From positions 152,403,920 to 152,467,919 of the forward strand of contig NC_080540.1 in assembly GCF_028640845.1 (NCBI RefSeq): a stretch of 64,000 bases of DNA, written 5' to 3'. Shown piece after piece: positions 45,480-56,787 of the stretch. The position numbers and the translations under genes were made by a program. How positions within the stretch are numbered: the first letter of the stretch is position 1; each line of letters opens with the position of its first letter. This DNA is from Ahaetulla prasina (taxonomy: Eukaryota > Chordata > Lepidosauria > Squamata > Colubridae). Under the pieces are notes generated by a model. The model did no database searches. It saw only the letters and a program-made list of their open reading frames with translations, and was not told the DNA's origin.

Positions 45480-46910
45480 CTGGTGCTGGCCACTCAGGAG
45501 GTGACACGAGGCTGGCTCAGAGGATTATAAATGCTTCTTTGTTGGAAGGGTTTTCCTGCCGCCTTGAAAGAGGCGGTGGTGAGACCCTCCTTAAGAAGCC
45601 CTCTTTGGACCCGGCTATTTTGGGAAATTATCGTTAGTCTCCAACCTTCGCTTTGTTGCGAAGGTTGTAGAGTGCTGTGGCCAGCTACCCCAATACCTGG
45701 AAGAATCCGTCTATCTAGACCCGTTCCAGTCCGGCTTCCGACCCGGTTACAGCACGGAGACAGCTTTGGTCGCATTGGTGGATGATCTCTGGAGGGCCAG
45801 GGACAGGGTTATTCCTCTGCCCTGGTCCTATTAGACCTCTCAGCGGCTTTTGATACCATCGACCATGGTATCTTGCTGCGCCGGCTGGGGGATTGGGAGT
45901 GGGAGGCACCGTTATCGGTGGTTCTCCTCCTATCTCTCCGACCGGTCGCAGACGGTGTTGACAGGGGGCAGAGGTCGACCGCGAGGGCCCTCACTTGTGG
46001 GGTGCCGCGGGGTCGATTCTCGCCTTCTGTTCAACATCTACATGAAGCCGCTGGGTGAGATCATCAGTGGCTTTGGGGTGAAGTACCATCAGTACGCTGA
46101 TGACACTCAGCTGTACTTCTCCACCCCAGGTCACCCCAATGAAGTTGTTGAAGTGCTGTCCCGGTGTTTGGAAGCCGACGGGTCTGGATGGGGAGAAACA
46201 GGCTCAAGCTCAATCCTCCAAGACGGAGTGGCTGTGGATGCGGCATCTCGATTCAGTCAGCTGCAGCTGCAGCTGACTGTTGGGCAGTTATTGGCCCCAA
46301 AGGATAGGGTGCGCAACTTGGGTGTCCTCCTGGATGAGCGGCTGTCGTTTGAAGATCATCTGACGGCCGTCTCCAGGGGCCTTCCACCAGGTCCGCCTGG
46401 TTCGGCAGTTGCGCCTTCCTTGATCGGGATGCCTTGTGCACAGTCACTCACGCACTCGTTACCTCTCGCTTGGATTATTGTAATGCTCTCTAAATGGGGC
46501 TCCTTGAGGTGCACTCGAAGGCTTCAGCTAGTCAGAATGCAGCTGCGCGGGTGATAGAGGGAGTGTCGCGTGCCTCCCATGTAACACCTCTCCTGCGCAG
46601 ACTGCACTGGCTTCCTGTGGCTTCGGGTGCACTTTAAGGTTTTGGTTATGACCTTTAAAGCGCTCCATGGCTTAGGGCCTGGGTACTTACGGGACCGTCT
46701 ACTGTTACCATATGCCTCCCACCGACCCATACGCTCTCACAGAGAGGGACTTCTCAGGGTGCCGTCCGCCAAGCAATGTCGGCTGGCGGGCCCCAGGGAA
46801 GGTCCTTCTCTGTGGGGCTCCACACTCTGGAACGAACTTCCCCGGTTTACGCCAAATACCTGACCTTCGACCTTTCGCGAACTGAAGACACATGTTTTTA
46901 TTCGCGCGGG
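45480..46910 (+). pseudogene. L2 ORF2, reverse transcriptase and C-terminal region, broken
   Basis: Coding similarity is spread over all three plus frames. Motifs in order: [12 protein letters not shown] near 45718, [11 protein letters not shown] near 45826 (needs a shift), and Y-A-D-D-T-Q-L-Y at about 46093-46116, the catalytic box. The last part is K-D-R-V-R-N-L-G-V-L-L-D, W-I-I-V-M-L, L-H-W-L-P and L-W-N-E-L-P. At least six small indels are needed to follow it, so it is dead. Confidence 0.85.
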
Positions 46911-47107
46911 GCTGGGTTAATTTTTATGGATTTTATAGTTATTATTAATTTTAAACGGGGTTTTAGTTTTTATATATTTTTAAATTTTTAGGCAAATTAT
47001 AATAAGTTTTTTAATTTACATTTTATATATAGTGTCTTGTTTGTTTTTATTTGCCTGTACACCGCCCTGAGTCCTTCGGGAGAAGGGCGGTATAAAAATC
47101 AAATAAA

Positions 47108-47212
47108 TGAAATGAGTCAACCTTGGGCCTGGTGGGACTAGAACCTGCAGTAATTGCAGGCAGCTGTGTTAATAACAGACTGTCTTACCAGTCTGAGCCA
47201 CAGAGGCCCTTG
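47108..47212 (-). mobile_element. tRNA-derived SINE head
   Basis: Read on the minus strand: GGCCTCTGTGGCTCAGACTG (A-box region), then CAGGTTCTAGTCCCACCAGG (B-box region) and CCAAGGTTGACTC. This is the tRNA-like head of a squamate SINE. The 3' body is missing because the L2 end follows directly. Confidence 0.7.
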
Positions 47213-48842
47213 TATATGAATATTTTAAACCTTGTATATATGAAGGGTGACTAGGGCCTAGTAATGATGCCAATGACAGTGGAGTTGATTGAACCAATCA
47301 ACACGCGGCTGACTTCATCACTGATTTCACAGATTTGTATAGACTTTGATAAGAGATTATTGTTACTTTCTTAACTACGCTTTCACAGCACAGATACGAA
47401 CCAAAATAGTCTTTTTGAGTTTTTAATTAGAAATATTCCACAGCAATATGTAAACTTTAGAAAATATATGTTTAAAAAAGATGTTCCCATACCAACAAGC
47501 AAATTATATGTTTTGCATAGCTTACAGTGTGGGCAGGGGGTTTAGAGAAGCAGTTTGGTATGGGAAACATTAATATGGATTGATGAGCGGTGGCAGCCTG
47601 GTAGCTGGTTAGAGTTCTGATGCTAACAATTATTCATTTAAATGGTGCAATCAGCCATTTTGAAATTATGTATCAATTGGGAGTGTTCCTATAAAAATAG
47701 TAATACAGTTTCCTGGAGCGGTGACTTTCCAAGTTTGCAAATCAGCAGTTTTGAGCTAAGTCCCTTGCACTGTAACGACATAGAGGAACAATTACCTGAC
47801 GTAATTATCCTTTGAAAGTAAAGCAGAAGATGGCCCTGGAGAATACTTAATATGCAATGTGGGGAAACAGTATCATTGATTATCAAGGCCATCTCTTGAA
47901 CACCTCAGTTCTGAACTCTGCTCATCCATTAATCACATAGCTCTCGATGCCAGTTGAAGAAAAGGGATTCCCTCATTCAGGCTGTGGAAAACCATGTTAG
48001 TAGTCCTGATGGATGACCTATCTTGGAAGATGAGCTGGAAGAATCTCCTGAGCCTCTCTGGCAGCTTTTGCTATAATCATCAATCATCGTAGGCTTCTAG
48101 AGCAAGAGGCCGCATTCATTCTGTGATTCCACATAGAAAGCCAGTAGCAAAGAGGTTGCTGAGATGCTACTGCTCAAACACGCTTAACAAATTGATGCTG
48201 TGGAATCTTAGAGAGACGTCCACTCCCCACTTGGATGATTGAAGCTACAAAGCCATGTGAGACAACGTGCTGTAAAGTGATTTCTGTCAGGCTTCAAAAA
48301 CCAAGAAACACAATGTGATTCCTCCAAGTGCATTTCTTTATTGTTCCTCACCTATAGACAGAATCTTGCCAAACTAAAACATTACCAACACCAACAAAGC
48401 ATATACTCTGGGAATTATTAGGGCCCATCTTCACCCTCTTTCACTCACACAAAGTATCTGAACTATCTGATAGCAGTGGTGAAAAGATATTTTGGCATGG
48501 ATTATGGAAAGAAGGGAGGCAGTCATTAAGCCATAATCTGTAATAGCTAGGATGAAATATGGGTTTCTTCAAACTTAGGAACAGTATCTTCTTTTTCCTT
48601 GTTTTTCATTTCTTTTCTGATTAGGCACCCCTCTTCTGGCATTAAGGGATTTTTTCCTGAACTGTGTCCTTCTTACAAATGATATAAGACTGGGGAGATA
48701 AGACAAGTGGTTCCAAAAGAATAAAAGAATTACGTATTCATCATTCTGATAACCTACTGGCTAAAAAGTCATTAAGAGTAGCCAGCATATCTGTCTCCAT
48801 CCAGTCATCTATCTTTTCCTGCATAGCTTTCCTTAAGATATG
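47213..48842. other. no recognised gene
   Basis: Mostly single-copy-looking sequence with no coding motif. Confidence 0.5.
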
Positions 48843-48850
48843 TATCTGAT

Positions 48851-49048
48851 CAGTGGTGGGCTGCAACCAGTTTAACAATCAGTTCGGTGAGCATGGCCTT
48901 CGCACGCGTACATGTGCTTTGCGCATACACATGCCTAACACACTTGTGCACAGCATTCAAAATACAGCAATTTGAAGCTCACCTGATAAGGGCAGGGGTG
49001 GGTGGGCGTGGCCAGCTGACCATCAGAACCGGCAGCAGCCCACCACTC
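48851..49048. mobile_element. short hAT-like element
   Basis: Ends CAGTGGTGGGCTGC and GCAGCCCACCACTC. The flanking octamers TATCTGAT and TCTCTGGT share 6 of 8 bases. The interior is rich in CACACG-type words. Confidence 0.65.
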
Positions 49049-49144
49049 TCTCTGGTAGTCAATGTTACTTTTCCCCTGATGGACAAACAAAACAAAGAAA
49101 TAGTTAGTCTCTGGCAACTTGGTCATTGGGCCTTGGGTCTACGA

Positions 49145-49281
49145 TAGTGGTGGGATTCAAATAATTTAACAACCGGTTCTCTGCCCTAATGATTTCTCCC
49201 AACAACCAGTTTGCCAAACTGCGCAGAACGTTAACAACCGGTTCTCCCGAAGTGGTGCGAACTGGCTGAATCCCACCACTG
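49145..49281. mobile_element. short hAT-like element, 137 bp
   Basis: Ends TAGTGGTGGGATTC and GAATCCCACCACTG. GTCTACGA is repeated on both sides (49137-49144 and 49282-49289), an exact 8-bp target duplication. Two AACAACCGGTTCTC words lie inside. This is the clearest small member of the family. Confidence 0.9.
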
Positions 49282-49289
49282 GTCTACGA

Positions 49290-49730
49290 TAGCCCACTGC
49301 TGCCAGCGCCACTGCCAAGTCACCTCTGCCAACTCACCATCACCAAGTTGCCACAGGACAAGTGCACATGACTAACTTGCCATGGGGAGCAACTCGCCAC
49401 TGGCAACTGGAAGGAGAGCTAGGTGGGTAGGCAAGCGAGCAGGTGGGCAGAGTGCTGAGCAGTGGCAATGGCTGAGGGCTTCACATTTTCACACTCCCTG
49501 TTGCTGCCGCCACACCAAGCTCTGGACTCAAGAGGGCAAGGATGGCAGTAGTGGAGGTGGGTGGGGTGGTTGATGGGGAGGCGGTAGTGGGGTGGGTGGG
49601 GTGAGTGATGGGTTGCTGGGGGCATCTCATTTTCATACACACCCCACTGCCGTCACTGCTGCCGCACTGTGTTCAAGGCCAAAGAGCAAAGCAAGCAAAG
49701 TCAATGGGGGGGGGGGGGAAGCCCGATTTG
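49290..49730. other. G-rich, CAACTC-type degenerate repeat
   Basis: CAACTCACCATCACCAAGTTG, GCAACTCGCCACTGGCAAC and related words (49320-49410) match the type at 16015-16170. Then a GTGGGTGGGG-rich stretch at 49555-49605 and a G12 run at 49707. Confidence 0.45.
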
Positions 49731-49855
49731 CTTAACAACCACAGGATTCACTTAACAACTGTGGCAAAAAAAAATGGGGCAATACTCACTTAACACCTGC
49801 CTTGTTTAGTAATGGAAATTTTGGACTCAGTTATGGTCATAAGACTACCTGTAGT
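49731..49855 (-). mobile_element. TIR DNA element, partial reverse copy
   Basis: CTTAACAACCACAGGATTCAC, ATGGGGCAATACTCACTTAAC and GGTCATAAGACTACCTGTAG. This is the right-hand end of the family at 17736, decayed. Confidence 0.6.
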
Positions 49856-51390
49856 CTCATACTTCAATTTTCAATATGCAAAGTAAATGTAGCCTAAACT
49901 TTCCATATTAAAATATATTTCATTTTTTTCATATGGGAAATAATCATAATAGGATTTTCTCTTATTTGTATCAATTTCATTTTATATGCTTTTTGTTGCT
50001 TAATCCTTTTATTTCATATAAGCCTGTCAGAATTTGTAAAGAAAGGGTAGGATACAAGTGATGTACAGTTAATATGCCCATATTGGTAACAGCACCCTTG
50101 GTGGATTATTATTATATATCTGTTGTGATTTTTGTGACTTTTAGCTGTTGATGTAATTCAACTAACAGATGGATTGATTAAATGATGGTCGTGTAAATGT
50201 ATAAAATAAGTATAACCACATTGAATTCATTCTTGGAACAGTTCTTTTTGGTAGTTAAGATACAATTGCAATCCCTAAACAAAACCAAGCTGGACTAATG
50301 TAGTTGGAATGAATGAGAAGATTTTTGCGCCTCAATCCTCTTGATCACAGTGTGTTTGTTATTTGAGATGTATACACATATGAAAGCGACACCCACAAAA
50401 ATGCAAAGTCCACTCACAGATGGCTTCTAAATTGTTTCCCTTCTCACCAGCCCAGATAGGTTGGAAAATAATAATATTCCAGGTCAGTTGTCCCCCCTGG
50501 GAACTCACAGGTATGCTCTTTTGACCAGGGACAGGCAAATTATTGAAGGTCGTTGGCATTACTGACTATGCAAGAATTTGCAATCGCTGAGAGATTAGGA
50601 AGAAAATTAATTAGCTTTCCTGGGATTTCTGAGGAAGGAGCCTAATTGTTGCATGCTACTTTCTGAAAACACTATATCACAAAAGGGAGGTGCTTCATTA
50701 AAGCTTGCCTTCTCTTCAGTGGTACACCAACTGCTTTACAAGGTATAAGCAAACACTAGACAACCTGTGACCCATTGGGTCATGCTTTCACTGGTATTTT
50801 CTTACCCAAACAGAAAAACAGAATGACCACTGGAGGTAAAAGAATGGTGGAAATGGGAGTGACCTTTAACTTCCTACCGCCTCCCCCACTGATGTTTCTT
50901 GAGAGTAGCTGGCAGAGAGCTCAGAAATCACTCCTTTTCCTCCTTGGTTGACCGACAGAACTGCCTGCCTTTTTGCTGATGGCGGGGGAACAAAAGGGAG
51001 ACATGAACAGCAACAACAAACACTCCCCCAAGTGTCCCATGCTGAAATGTCCCCAAGGACCTCCTCCCTCTTGGGAGGAAGAGGGCTCACCTGCAACCAC
51101 TGACACCCTCCAGGCAGCCCTCCCTTGCCAGCAGGGATCAGTATCACTCCCTCATGCTTCCCTCATTGCCCACCCGCATAAAGAAATTTCAAATTTCAGC
51201 CTCTGTTCCAAAGCAACCAACTGCCATTTGCCTGTCAGGCCTTGCCAGCGGTGATTGGGTACAGGGCCTAGAGGAAGTGAAAAAGAGGGCTAGCCCATTT
51301 AAGTCACCTTGGTTCAATAATTGTTGCCCTATACCTTCCGATTTTACCCAAGTGAAGGTTACAAACAGACATGAAAGTTTTAGTAACAGA
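49856..51390. other. no recognised gene
   Basis: AT-rich to mixed sequence. The frames around 50866-51254 overlap on both strands and have no recognisable domain, so no gene is claimed. Confidence 0.5.
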
Positions 51391-51660
51391 TAGTCTGTAA
51401 CTTACAACCACAATTGAGCCCAAATTTTATATTGCTAAGCAGGAAATTTGTTAAGTTTTTCGGCCATCTTACGACTGTTCTTCCCGCATTTGTAAGGTGA
51501 AACACTGCTGTTATTAAATTAGTAACACGGTTGTTAAGTGAATCTGGCTTCCCTATTGACTTTGCTTGTCAAAAAGTCACAAAAGGGGATCACATGACCC
51601 CGGGACTCTGCAACCTTCATAAATATGAGACAGTTGTAAAGTGGCTGAATATAAATCAAT
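51391..51660 (+). mobile_element. TIR DNA element, left part (interrupted)
   Basis: AGTCTGTAACTTACAACCAC, AATTGAGCCC, AAGTGAATCTGGCTTCCC and AGGGGATCACATGACCCCGG follow the family order seen at 17736. It is broken by the hammerhead-containing repeat and by an L2, and its right part is at 53259-53395. Confidence 0.7.
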
Positions 51661-51690
51661 AAAGGAGAATATTTGTTGCTTAAGGTTGAC

Positions 51691-51834
51691 ATGAAGGATC
51701 CTTGGTGCTCTCTGAGTTTGCTTGTTTTCTTGCAAATGTTTCATTATGCTAAGTAGGTGCTAACACTGATGATGTCACTTAGTTATGGTAATGAAACGTT
51801 TGCAAGAAAACAAGCAAGCTCAAAGAGCACCAAA
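51691..51834. mobile_element. inverted repeat with hammerhead-like core
   Basis: Arms GGTGCTCTCTGAGTTTGC...TTGCAAATGTTTCAT and ATGAAACGTTTGCAAGAAAA...GAGCACC are about 40 bp each. The centre holds CTGATGA (51766-51772) and GAAAC (51793-51797). This is a different family from those at 42585 and 43687 but has the same general design. Confidence 0.65.
51766..51797 (+). ncRNA. hammerhead-ribozyme-like core (3)
   Basis: CTGATGA, the classical hammerhead form, then TGTCACTTAGTTATGGTAAT where the stem is partly decayed, then GAAAC. The motif is readable but the stem base pairs are damaged. Confidence 0.4.
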
Positions 51835-51860
51835 GACCCCTGAATGTAAATCACATGACC

Positions 51861-53258
51861 ATTTATTTATTTATTTATTTATTTAATCAAATTTATATAC
51901 CGCCCTATCTCCCGAAGGACTCAGGGCGGTGTACAGGCATTTAAAAACATATAAATACAATATAAAAAACAATTAAAAAACTTATTCTAAAAAGCCCGTT
52001 AATTTAGAATTAAAATATAGAATAAAACCCAATTTAAAACCGATAATTTAAAATCTAGCTCAGTCCTGCACAGTTAAATAAATATGTTTTAAGCCCATGG
52101 CGGAAGGTCCGGAGGTCCAGCTGCGAAGTCCGGGGGTAGTTCATTCCAGAGGGTGGGGCCCCACAGAGAAGGCCCTTCCTGGGTGTCGCCAGGCGACATT
52201 GCCGCGCTGGCGGCACCCTGAGAGACCCTCTCTGTGAGCGCGCGGGTCGGTGAGAGATATTCGGTAGCAGTAGGCGGTCCCGTAAGTAACCCGGCCCAAT
52301 GCCATGGGCGCTTTAAAGGTGGTCACCAGAACCTTGAAGCGCACCGAAAGCCACAGGTAGCCAGTGCAGCCTGCGCAGGATGGGTGTTATCGGGAGCCAC
52401 GGGGGCTCCATCTATCACCAGCGCGCATTCTGGACTAACTGCAGCCTCGGATGCCCTTCAAGGAGCCCCATGTAGAGCATTGCAGTAATCCAGGCGGGGC
52501 GTCACGAGTGCGTGGTGACCGTGCATAGGGCATCCCGGTCCAGAAAGGCGCAACTGGCGTACGAGGCGAACCTGGTAGTACGGTCCCCTGGAGATGGCCG
52601 TCAAATGATCTTCTAGAGACAGCCGTTCATCCAGGAGAGCGCCTAAGATGCGGTCCCTTTCCATCGGGGCCAATGACTGCGCCACCGATGGTCAGCCGGA
52701 TTTAGCTGACTGTACCGGGATGCGGCATCCACAGCCACTCTGTCTTGGAGGATTGAGCTTGAGCCTATTTCTCCCCATCCAGACCCGTCGGCCTCCAGGC
52801 ACCGGGACAGCACTTGATAACCGTTGGGGTGGTCCGGTGTGAAAAATACAGCTGGGTGTCATCCGCATACAGCTGGTACTTCACACGAAACCACTGATGA
52901 TCTCACCCAGCGGCTTCATGTAGATGTTAAACAGAAGGCGAGAGGATCGACCCTGCGGCACCCCACAAGTGAGGCGCCTCGGGGCGACCTCTGCCCCCGT
53001 CAACACCGACTGCGACCGGTCGAGAGATAGGACGCGAACCACCGATAAACGGTGCCTCCCACTCCCAATCCCTCCAACCGGCGCAGCAGGATACCATGGT
53101 CGATGGTATCGAAGGCCGCTGAGAGGTCTAATAGGACCAGGGCAGAGGAGCAACCCCTATCCCTGGCCCTCCAGAGATCATCCACCAACGCGACCAAAGC
53201 CGTCTCCGTACTGTAACCGGGCCGAAAACCGGACTGGAACGGGTCTAGATAGACAGTT
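51861..53258 (-). pseudogene. L2-type LINE, minus strand, broken
   Basis: A (TTTA)n tail (51861-51886) and the hairpin words ACCGCCCT/AGGGCGGT begin the 3' end. On the minus strand the sequence runs up through the C-terminal region to [11 protein letters not shown] and [12 protein letters not shown] (53258). It is 5'-truncated at the reverse transcriptase and split by many indels. It sits inside a TIR DNA element. Confidence 0.8.
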
Positions 53259-53395
53259 GGGGTGCTGCAATGGTCATACGTGTGAAAATGGTCATACGTG
53301 TGAAAAATGGTCATACGTCACTTTTTTTAGTGCTGTCATAACTTTGAATGGTCACTAAAAGAACTGTTGTAAGTCGAGGACTACCTGCATATAGA
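53259..53395 (+). mobile_element. TIR DNA element, right part (interrupted)
   Basis: GGTGCTGCAATGGTCATACG, two further GTCATACGTG units, then AACTGTTGTAAGTCGAGGAC and TACCTG. This is the far end of the family. The internal duplication of AATGGTCATACGTGTGAAAA is unusual. Confidence 0.75.
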
Positions 53396-53419
53396 AATAG
53401 ATTGCTTGATACACTATGT

Positions 53420-53433
53420 AAGAAGACATCTGT
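53420..53433. repeat. 14-bp target duplication, left
   Basis: AAGAAGACATCTGT, matching 53813-53826. Confidence 0.8.
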
Positions 53434-53812
53434 AGAAGAATGGATATTGAAAGTTGCCAATTTGGCTGAGATGGCGAAAATATCAGCCTTTCTGAAAGAC
53501 AATATGCAAGAAAGATACTTAAAGGAATGGAAAAAATGGATTGACTATATTCAAAGTAGATATCAGACTAAGAGTTATCAGACTGCCTTTGAATTATTAT
53601 GATGTATTATTTTGATTGTTTTCGGGGAAAGTTAGGAACTGATGAGAATTGTAGCAGTATAATTAAGTTGGGACGAAAATTTTTTAGCATATGTTTGTTT
53701 TATTTTTAACTATACCTTGTGCTCGTTCCGGGAAGTCGGGGAGGGAGGGGTTGTGAAGGGAGGGGGGGAAAGGGAAAAAAATTTTTTGTAAAACTTTTTG
53801 AATAAAAAAAAA
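53434..53812 (+). mobile_element. 5'-truncated L1 3' end
   Basis: It begins with the ORF2 C-terminal end, W-I-L-K-V-A-N-L-A-E-M-A-K-I-S-A-F and W-K-K-W-I-D-Y-I, then the 3' UTR with GGAAGTCGGGGAGGGAGGGG and an A-rich tail. The 14-bp duplication follows the tail. Confidence 0.85.
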
Positions 53813-53826
53813 AAGAAGACATCTGT

Positions 53827-53976
53827 GTCTTCTTACATCTTCTTACAGAATGTAAGAAGACATCTGTGCAGTAAATGGAAGGCTCTCTATAGTTCTGTTA
53901 GCTTTTTCCTCTGATTATTAAGGTGGCAGGAAAGTATGCTTTGCCCTTAGTGTTGAACCTTCTTTTGCCTTCATAA
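53827..53976. other. short palindromic array next to L1
   Basis: Repeats and inverse repeats of GTAAGAAGACATCTG and TCTTCTTAC at 53827-53862 give a hairpin. It seems to have grown from the L1 target duplication. Confidence 0.6.
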
Positions 53977-54220
53977 CAGAGGTGGGCTTCACATTATGTT
54001 ACTACCAGTTTGCCGCGTGCATGCCCACTTCGCGCACGTGCACACCTGGTTCATGTGTGCGCCTGCTTGCTGTGCATGCACCCAGCCTTCCACGCATGGG
54101 TCCAGCCTCAAAAACATGCCTAAATAGGATGGCATAGAGCCAGGGCAGACTCATGATTTCCCCACGATTTCTGCTACTGGTTCAGCTGAACCAGTCCGAA
54201 CCGGCTGAATACCACCTCTG
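53977..54220. mobile_element. short hAT-like element
   Basis: Ends CAGAGGTGGGCTTC and GAATACCACCTCTG. The flanking octamers CTTCATAA and CTTAGTAA agree at 6 of 8 bases. The interior has GGTTCAGCTGAACC, a palindrome. Confidence 0.7.
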
Positions 54221-54506
54221 CTTAGTAACGAGGGCAGGCAATGGTGCTCTCTATATATTGGAGCTCTAAGATGTTACAAATTAAGGAGGACTGGCAGATT
54301 CTGTTGGCTTTCTTTGCCCTCCCACCAAATGTTACCTGTCACTGGGGAAAAACATCATTTTCATCAAGATGATTCAGGACCAGAGCAAGAAACAAAGTTG
54401 AGTTTTAACAATTGGCTAGTATAGTGGGTTAGTGTGGCGGAACCACCAGATGTAGAAGAGGAGGCTTGATCTGATTTTGCACAAGTTTTCAAGGGAGTTC
54501 AGAGGG

Positions 54507-54625
54507 AGTCCAACCTTCAGCTGATAGGCTTCTTCTGAACACAGTCCAACCTTCAGCTGATAGGCTTCTTCTGAACACAGTCCAACCTTCAGCTGATAGG
54601 CTTTTTCTGAACACAGTTCAGCAAG
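54507..54625. repeat. 36-bp minisatellite, about three units
   Basis: The unit beginning AGTCCAACCTTCAGCTGATA recurs at 54507, 54543 and 54579, with very few differences and a partial fourth copy. Confidence 0.9.
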
Positions 54626-55339
54626 ATGCCAGAAGTGTTGAAATCTTGTTTAAATATAACCCGATTATTAGGTGAAATCAGCTGATAGTTGGGCTCTCTT
54701 TCAAGACACCAGTGCAACGTAGGCTAACCTGAACACTGACTCTTTGTTCATGCAGATTGTTTGTGGGGGATAAGGAGTTGGCTACCCTCTTTTACCCAGC
54801 TTTTGTCAGGAGTTAAAAGAGGCCAGGAGACAAAGCTGATTCTTTACCTACCAATATTCTGATCCCAAAAATCTTCCCTGGAAGGAATTGTTTTTTCTCC
54901 TCCACCCTGGCCTCACAGTCCAAGCTAATAGGCAAATGTGAAAGTCACATCAATTCGAAATGGAGGTATCTTCCCTAATTCTGAATGGTGGTCTTTAAAT
55001 GGGGAGAAGGAAACACCTTTTAGGATTTCCCTGCTCTCAGTCAGCCCCACCCAATACATATAAGCATCCCCCCCACTCTCATTTTCCAGTTTCTTGATTT
55101 CATTTGTTTTCATTTGAAATGAAAGATGTATAAAATCCTTTCAACCTACTAAGCATCAAGGATTATTGTCTGTTTCCAAGGAGATGTGGGGAAGAACTAT
55201 TTATTTATTTTGAATCTAATGTTAGTTACTACTGACTGCTTCATCTTCTTGTATTTATCCTTCTGCTCAGCTGGAGCAAAAATTGCCATGGAGGGCAGGG
55301 TTGAGTGACTAGAAACATGCCTATGCCTATAACACAATT
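54626..55339. other. no recognised gene
   Basis: Unassigned sequence, no coding motif. Confidence 0.5.
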
Positions 55340-55431
55340 TTTTTAATATATTTATGTTTTTATGGCACTTAAACTGCCCAGAATCACTTTGGATAATGAG
55401 ATGGGCAACATATCAATTAGATTGGATGGAT
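55340..55431 (+). mobile_element. LINE 3' tail before a GATA array
   Basis: TTATGGCACTTAAACTGCCC, AGAATCACTTTGGATAATG, AGATGGGCAACATATCAATT. This is the same tail type as at 21181-21256, and it runs straight into GATA repeats. Confidence 0.6.
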
Positions 55432-55451
55432 GGGTAGATAGATAGATAGAT

Positions 55452-55507
<56 letters not shown>

Positions 55508-55541
55508 TAGATAGATATAGATAGATATAGATGATAGATAA
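55432..55541. repeat. (TAGA)n / GATA array
   Basis: Long TAGA/GATA run with occasional GATATA variants. Confidence 0.97.
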
Positions 55542-55544
55542 ACA

Positions 55545-55743
55545 CAGAGGTGGTATTCAGCCAGTTCAGACCAGTTTGGGCGAACCGGTAGTGGCGACTG
55601 TGCTGCCCCCACTCCCCCGCCCCCCGCCCCGGTGTAATGCTGTCCTGTTTAGCCACATTTTTGAGGCTGAAAACATGTTTGGAAGATGCATGCATGAGCG
55701 GGTGCGGTGAACCAGTGATTAGAATATTGGAAACCCACCACTG
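55545..55743. mobile_element. short hAT-like element between microsatellites
   Basis: Ends CAGAGGTGGTATTC and AACCCACCACTG. The interior has GGGCGAACCGGTAGTGG and TTTTTGAGGCTGAAAAC. The flanks do not match beyond three bases, probably because of microsatellite growth. Confidence 0.65.
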
Positions 55744-55859
55744 GATGGATGGATGGATAGAGAGAGAGACAGAAAGACAGACAATATGGATGGATGGATG
55801 GATGGATGGATGGATGGATGGATGGATGGATGGATGGATGGATGGATGGATGGATGGAT
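55744..55859. repeat. (GGAT)n arrays
   Basis: (GATG)n runs at 55744-55758 and 55788-55859, separated by AGAGAGAGACAGAAAGACAG. Confidence 0.95.
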
Positions 55860-56540
55860 CTGCATAGATCCCAGCTCCTGAATGAGATTGGGAGCTGTCC
55901 AGAGTTGGTTAATAAGATGGACAGCTATATAAATATTTGAAATAAATACGTTTGAAAAATGTATCATAGGTTGTTTGTATGGCAAGACACTTTTGGGGAA
56001 AAGAGGGAAAGAATGACTTTTAGACTAGAATAGCTAAACCTACCTCCATGGAAGGATGGGATAAAATGAAGCCAGGGGCATCAAGACATGTTCTTTAAGA
56101 AATAAAGGCATCTTCATGCCATATTTAGAGGCATAAATGGGTGAGCCCTAGACTACACTTAGCTAAGTGTTTGCTTATTTATCTGAAAGTATGTTTCCAT
56201 AAATTCAACAGAATTTAGTTCTAAATAAACACTACCCATACCAAAGACAGTATTTCTATGCTGTCTAAATATTCATGTGCTCCTGCAGGCAAATGGGAAC
56301 CCAATTACATGGCTCCAAGACTTGTCAGTCCTTTATCTTTGAAAGGTAGTCAAGAAGAAGTAAAATATGATCTTCCTGATGAAAACAGAAATCAGCTCAT
56401 AAACAAAATCAAGATAAGTTATGGATGTTCAGCACGCACACACATAATTTTTCAAAAGGAACCTATCTCAGACAGAAATATCTATTGGAGCAGTGTGCTA
56501 AACTTCAAGGGAGGGCCTCTCTTGTAGACTTCTTTTTGAA
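55860..56540. other. LINE-like tail, then unassigned
   Basis: GAGCTGTCCAGAGTTGG, TTAATAAGATGGACAGC (55891-55926) resembles another LINE 3' end. The 89-codon frame at 56258-56527 has no known motif. Confidence 0.4.
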
Positions 56541-56787
56541 ATGACAACCCACCTCCCAGCTTAGGGATAATGTGAAACTGCAGTGTTGCTTTGTATCATC
56601 CTCTGATGCTTCTATACTCAAAAGAGGTTTCTGTGCCTGCACAGCACATGTCCGAAAGCTCTACCATGTGACATAAGGGCCACAGAAGGCTGCAGAAACT
56701 ACACCAGGTACATTAACAAGGTGGATAGCATTGCTCTTATGGTACAAAACCTCGCCGTGAGGTAAAAGATGGCTGCATCACATAGAG

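Larger units (their letters stand above)
43960..47107 (+). mobile_element. nearly full-length L2-type LINE
   Basis: Starts with a G-rich leader, continues with endonuclease and reverse transcriptase coding sequence, and ends in a 3' UTR with ACCGCCCT / AGGGCGGT and an AAATAAATG tail. ORF2 is cut by several frameshifts. The element lies directly beside a Penelope-like terminal repeat on the left and a SINE on the right. Confidence 0.85.
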
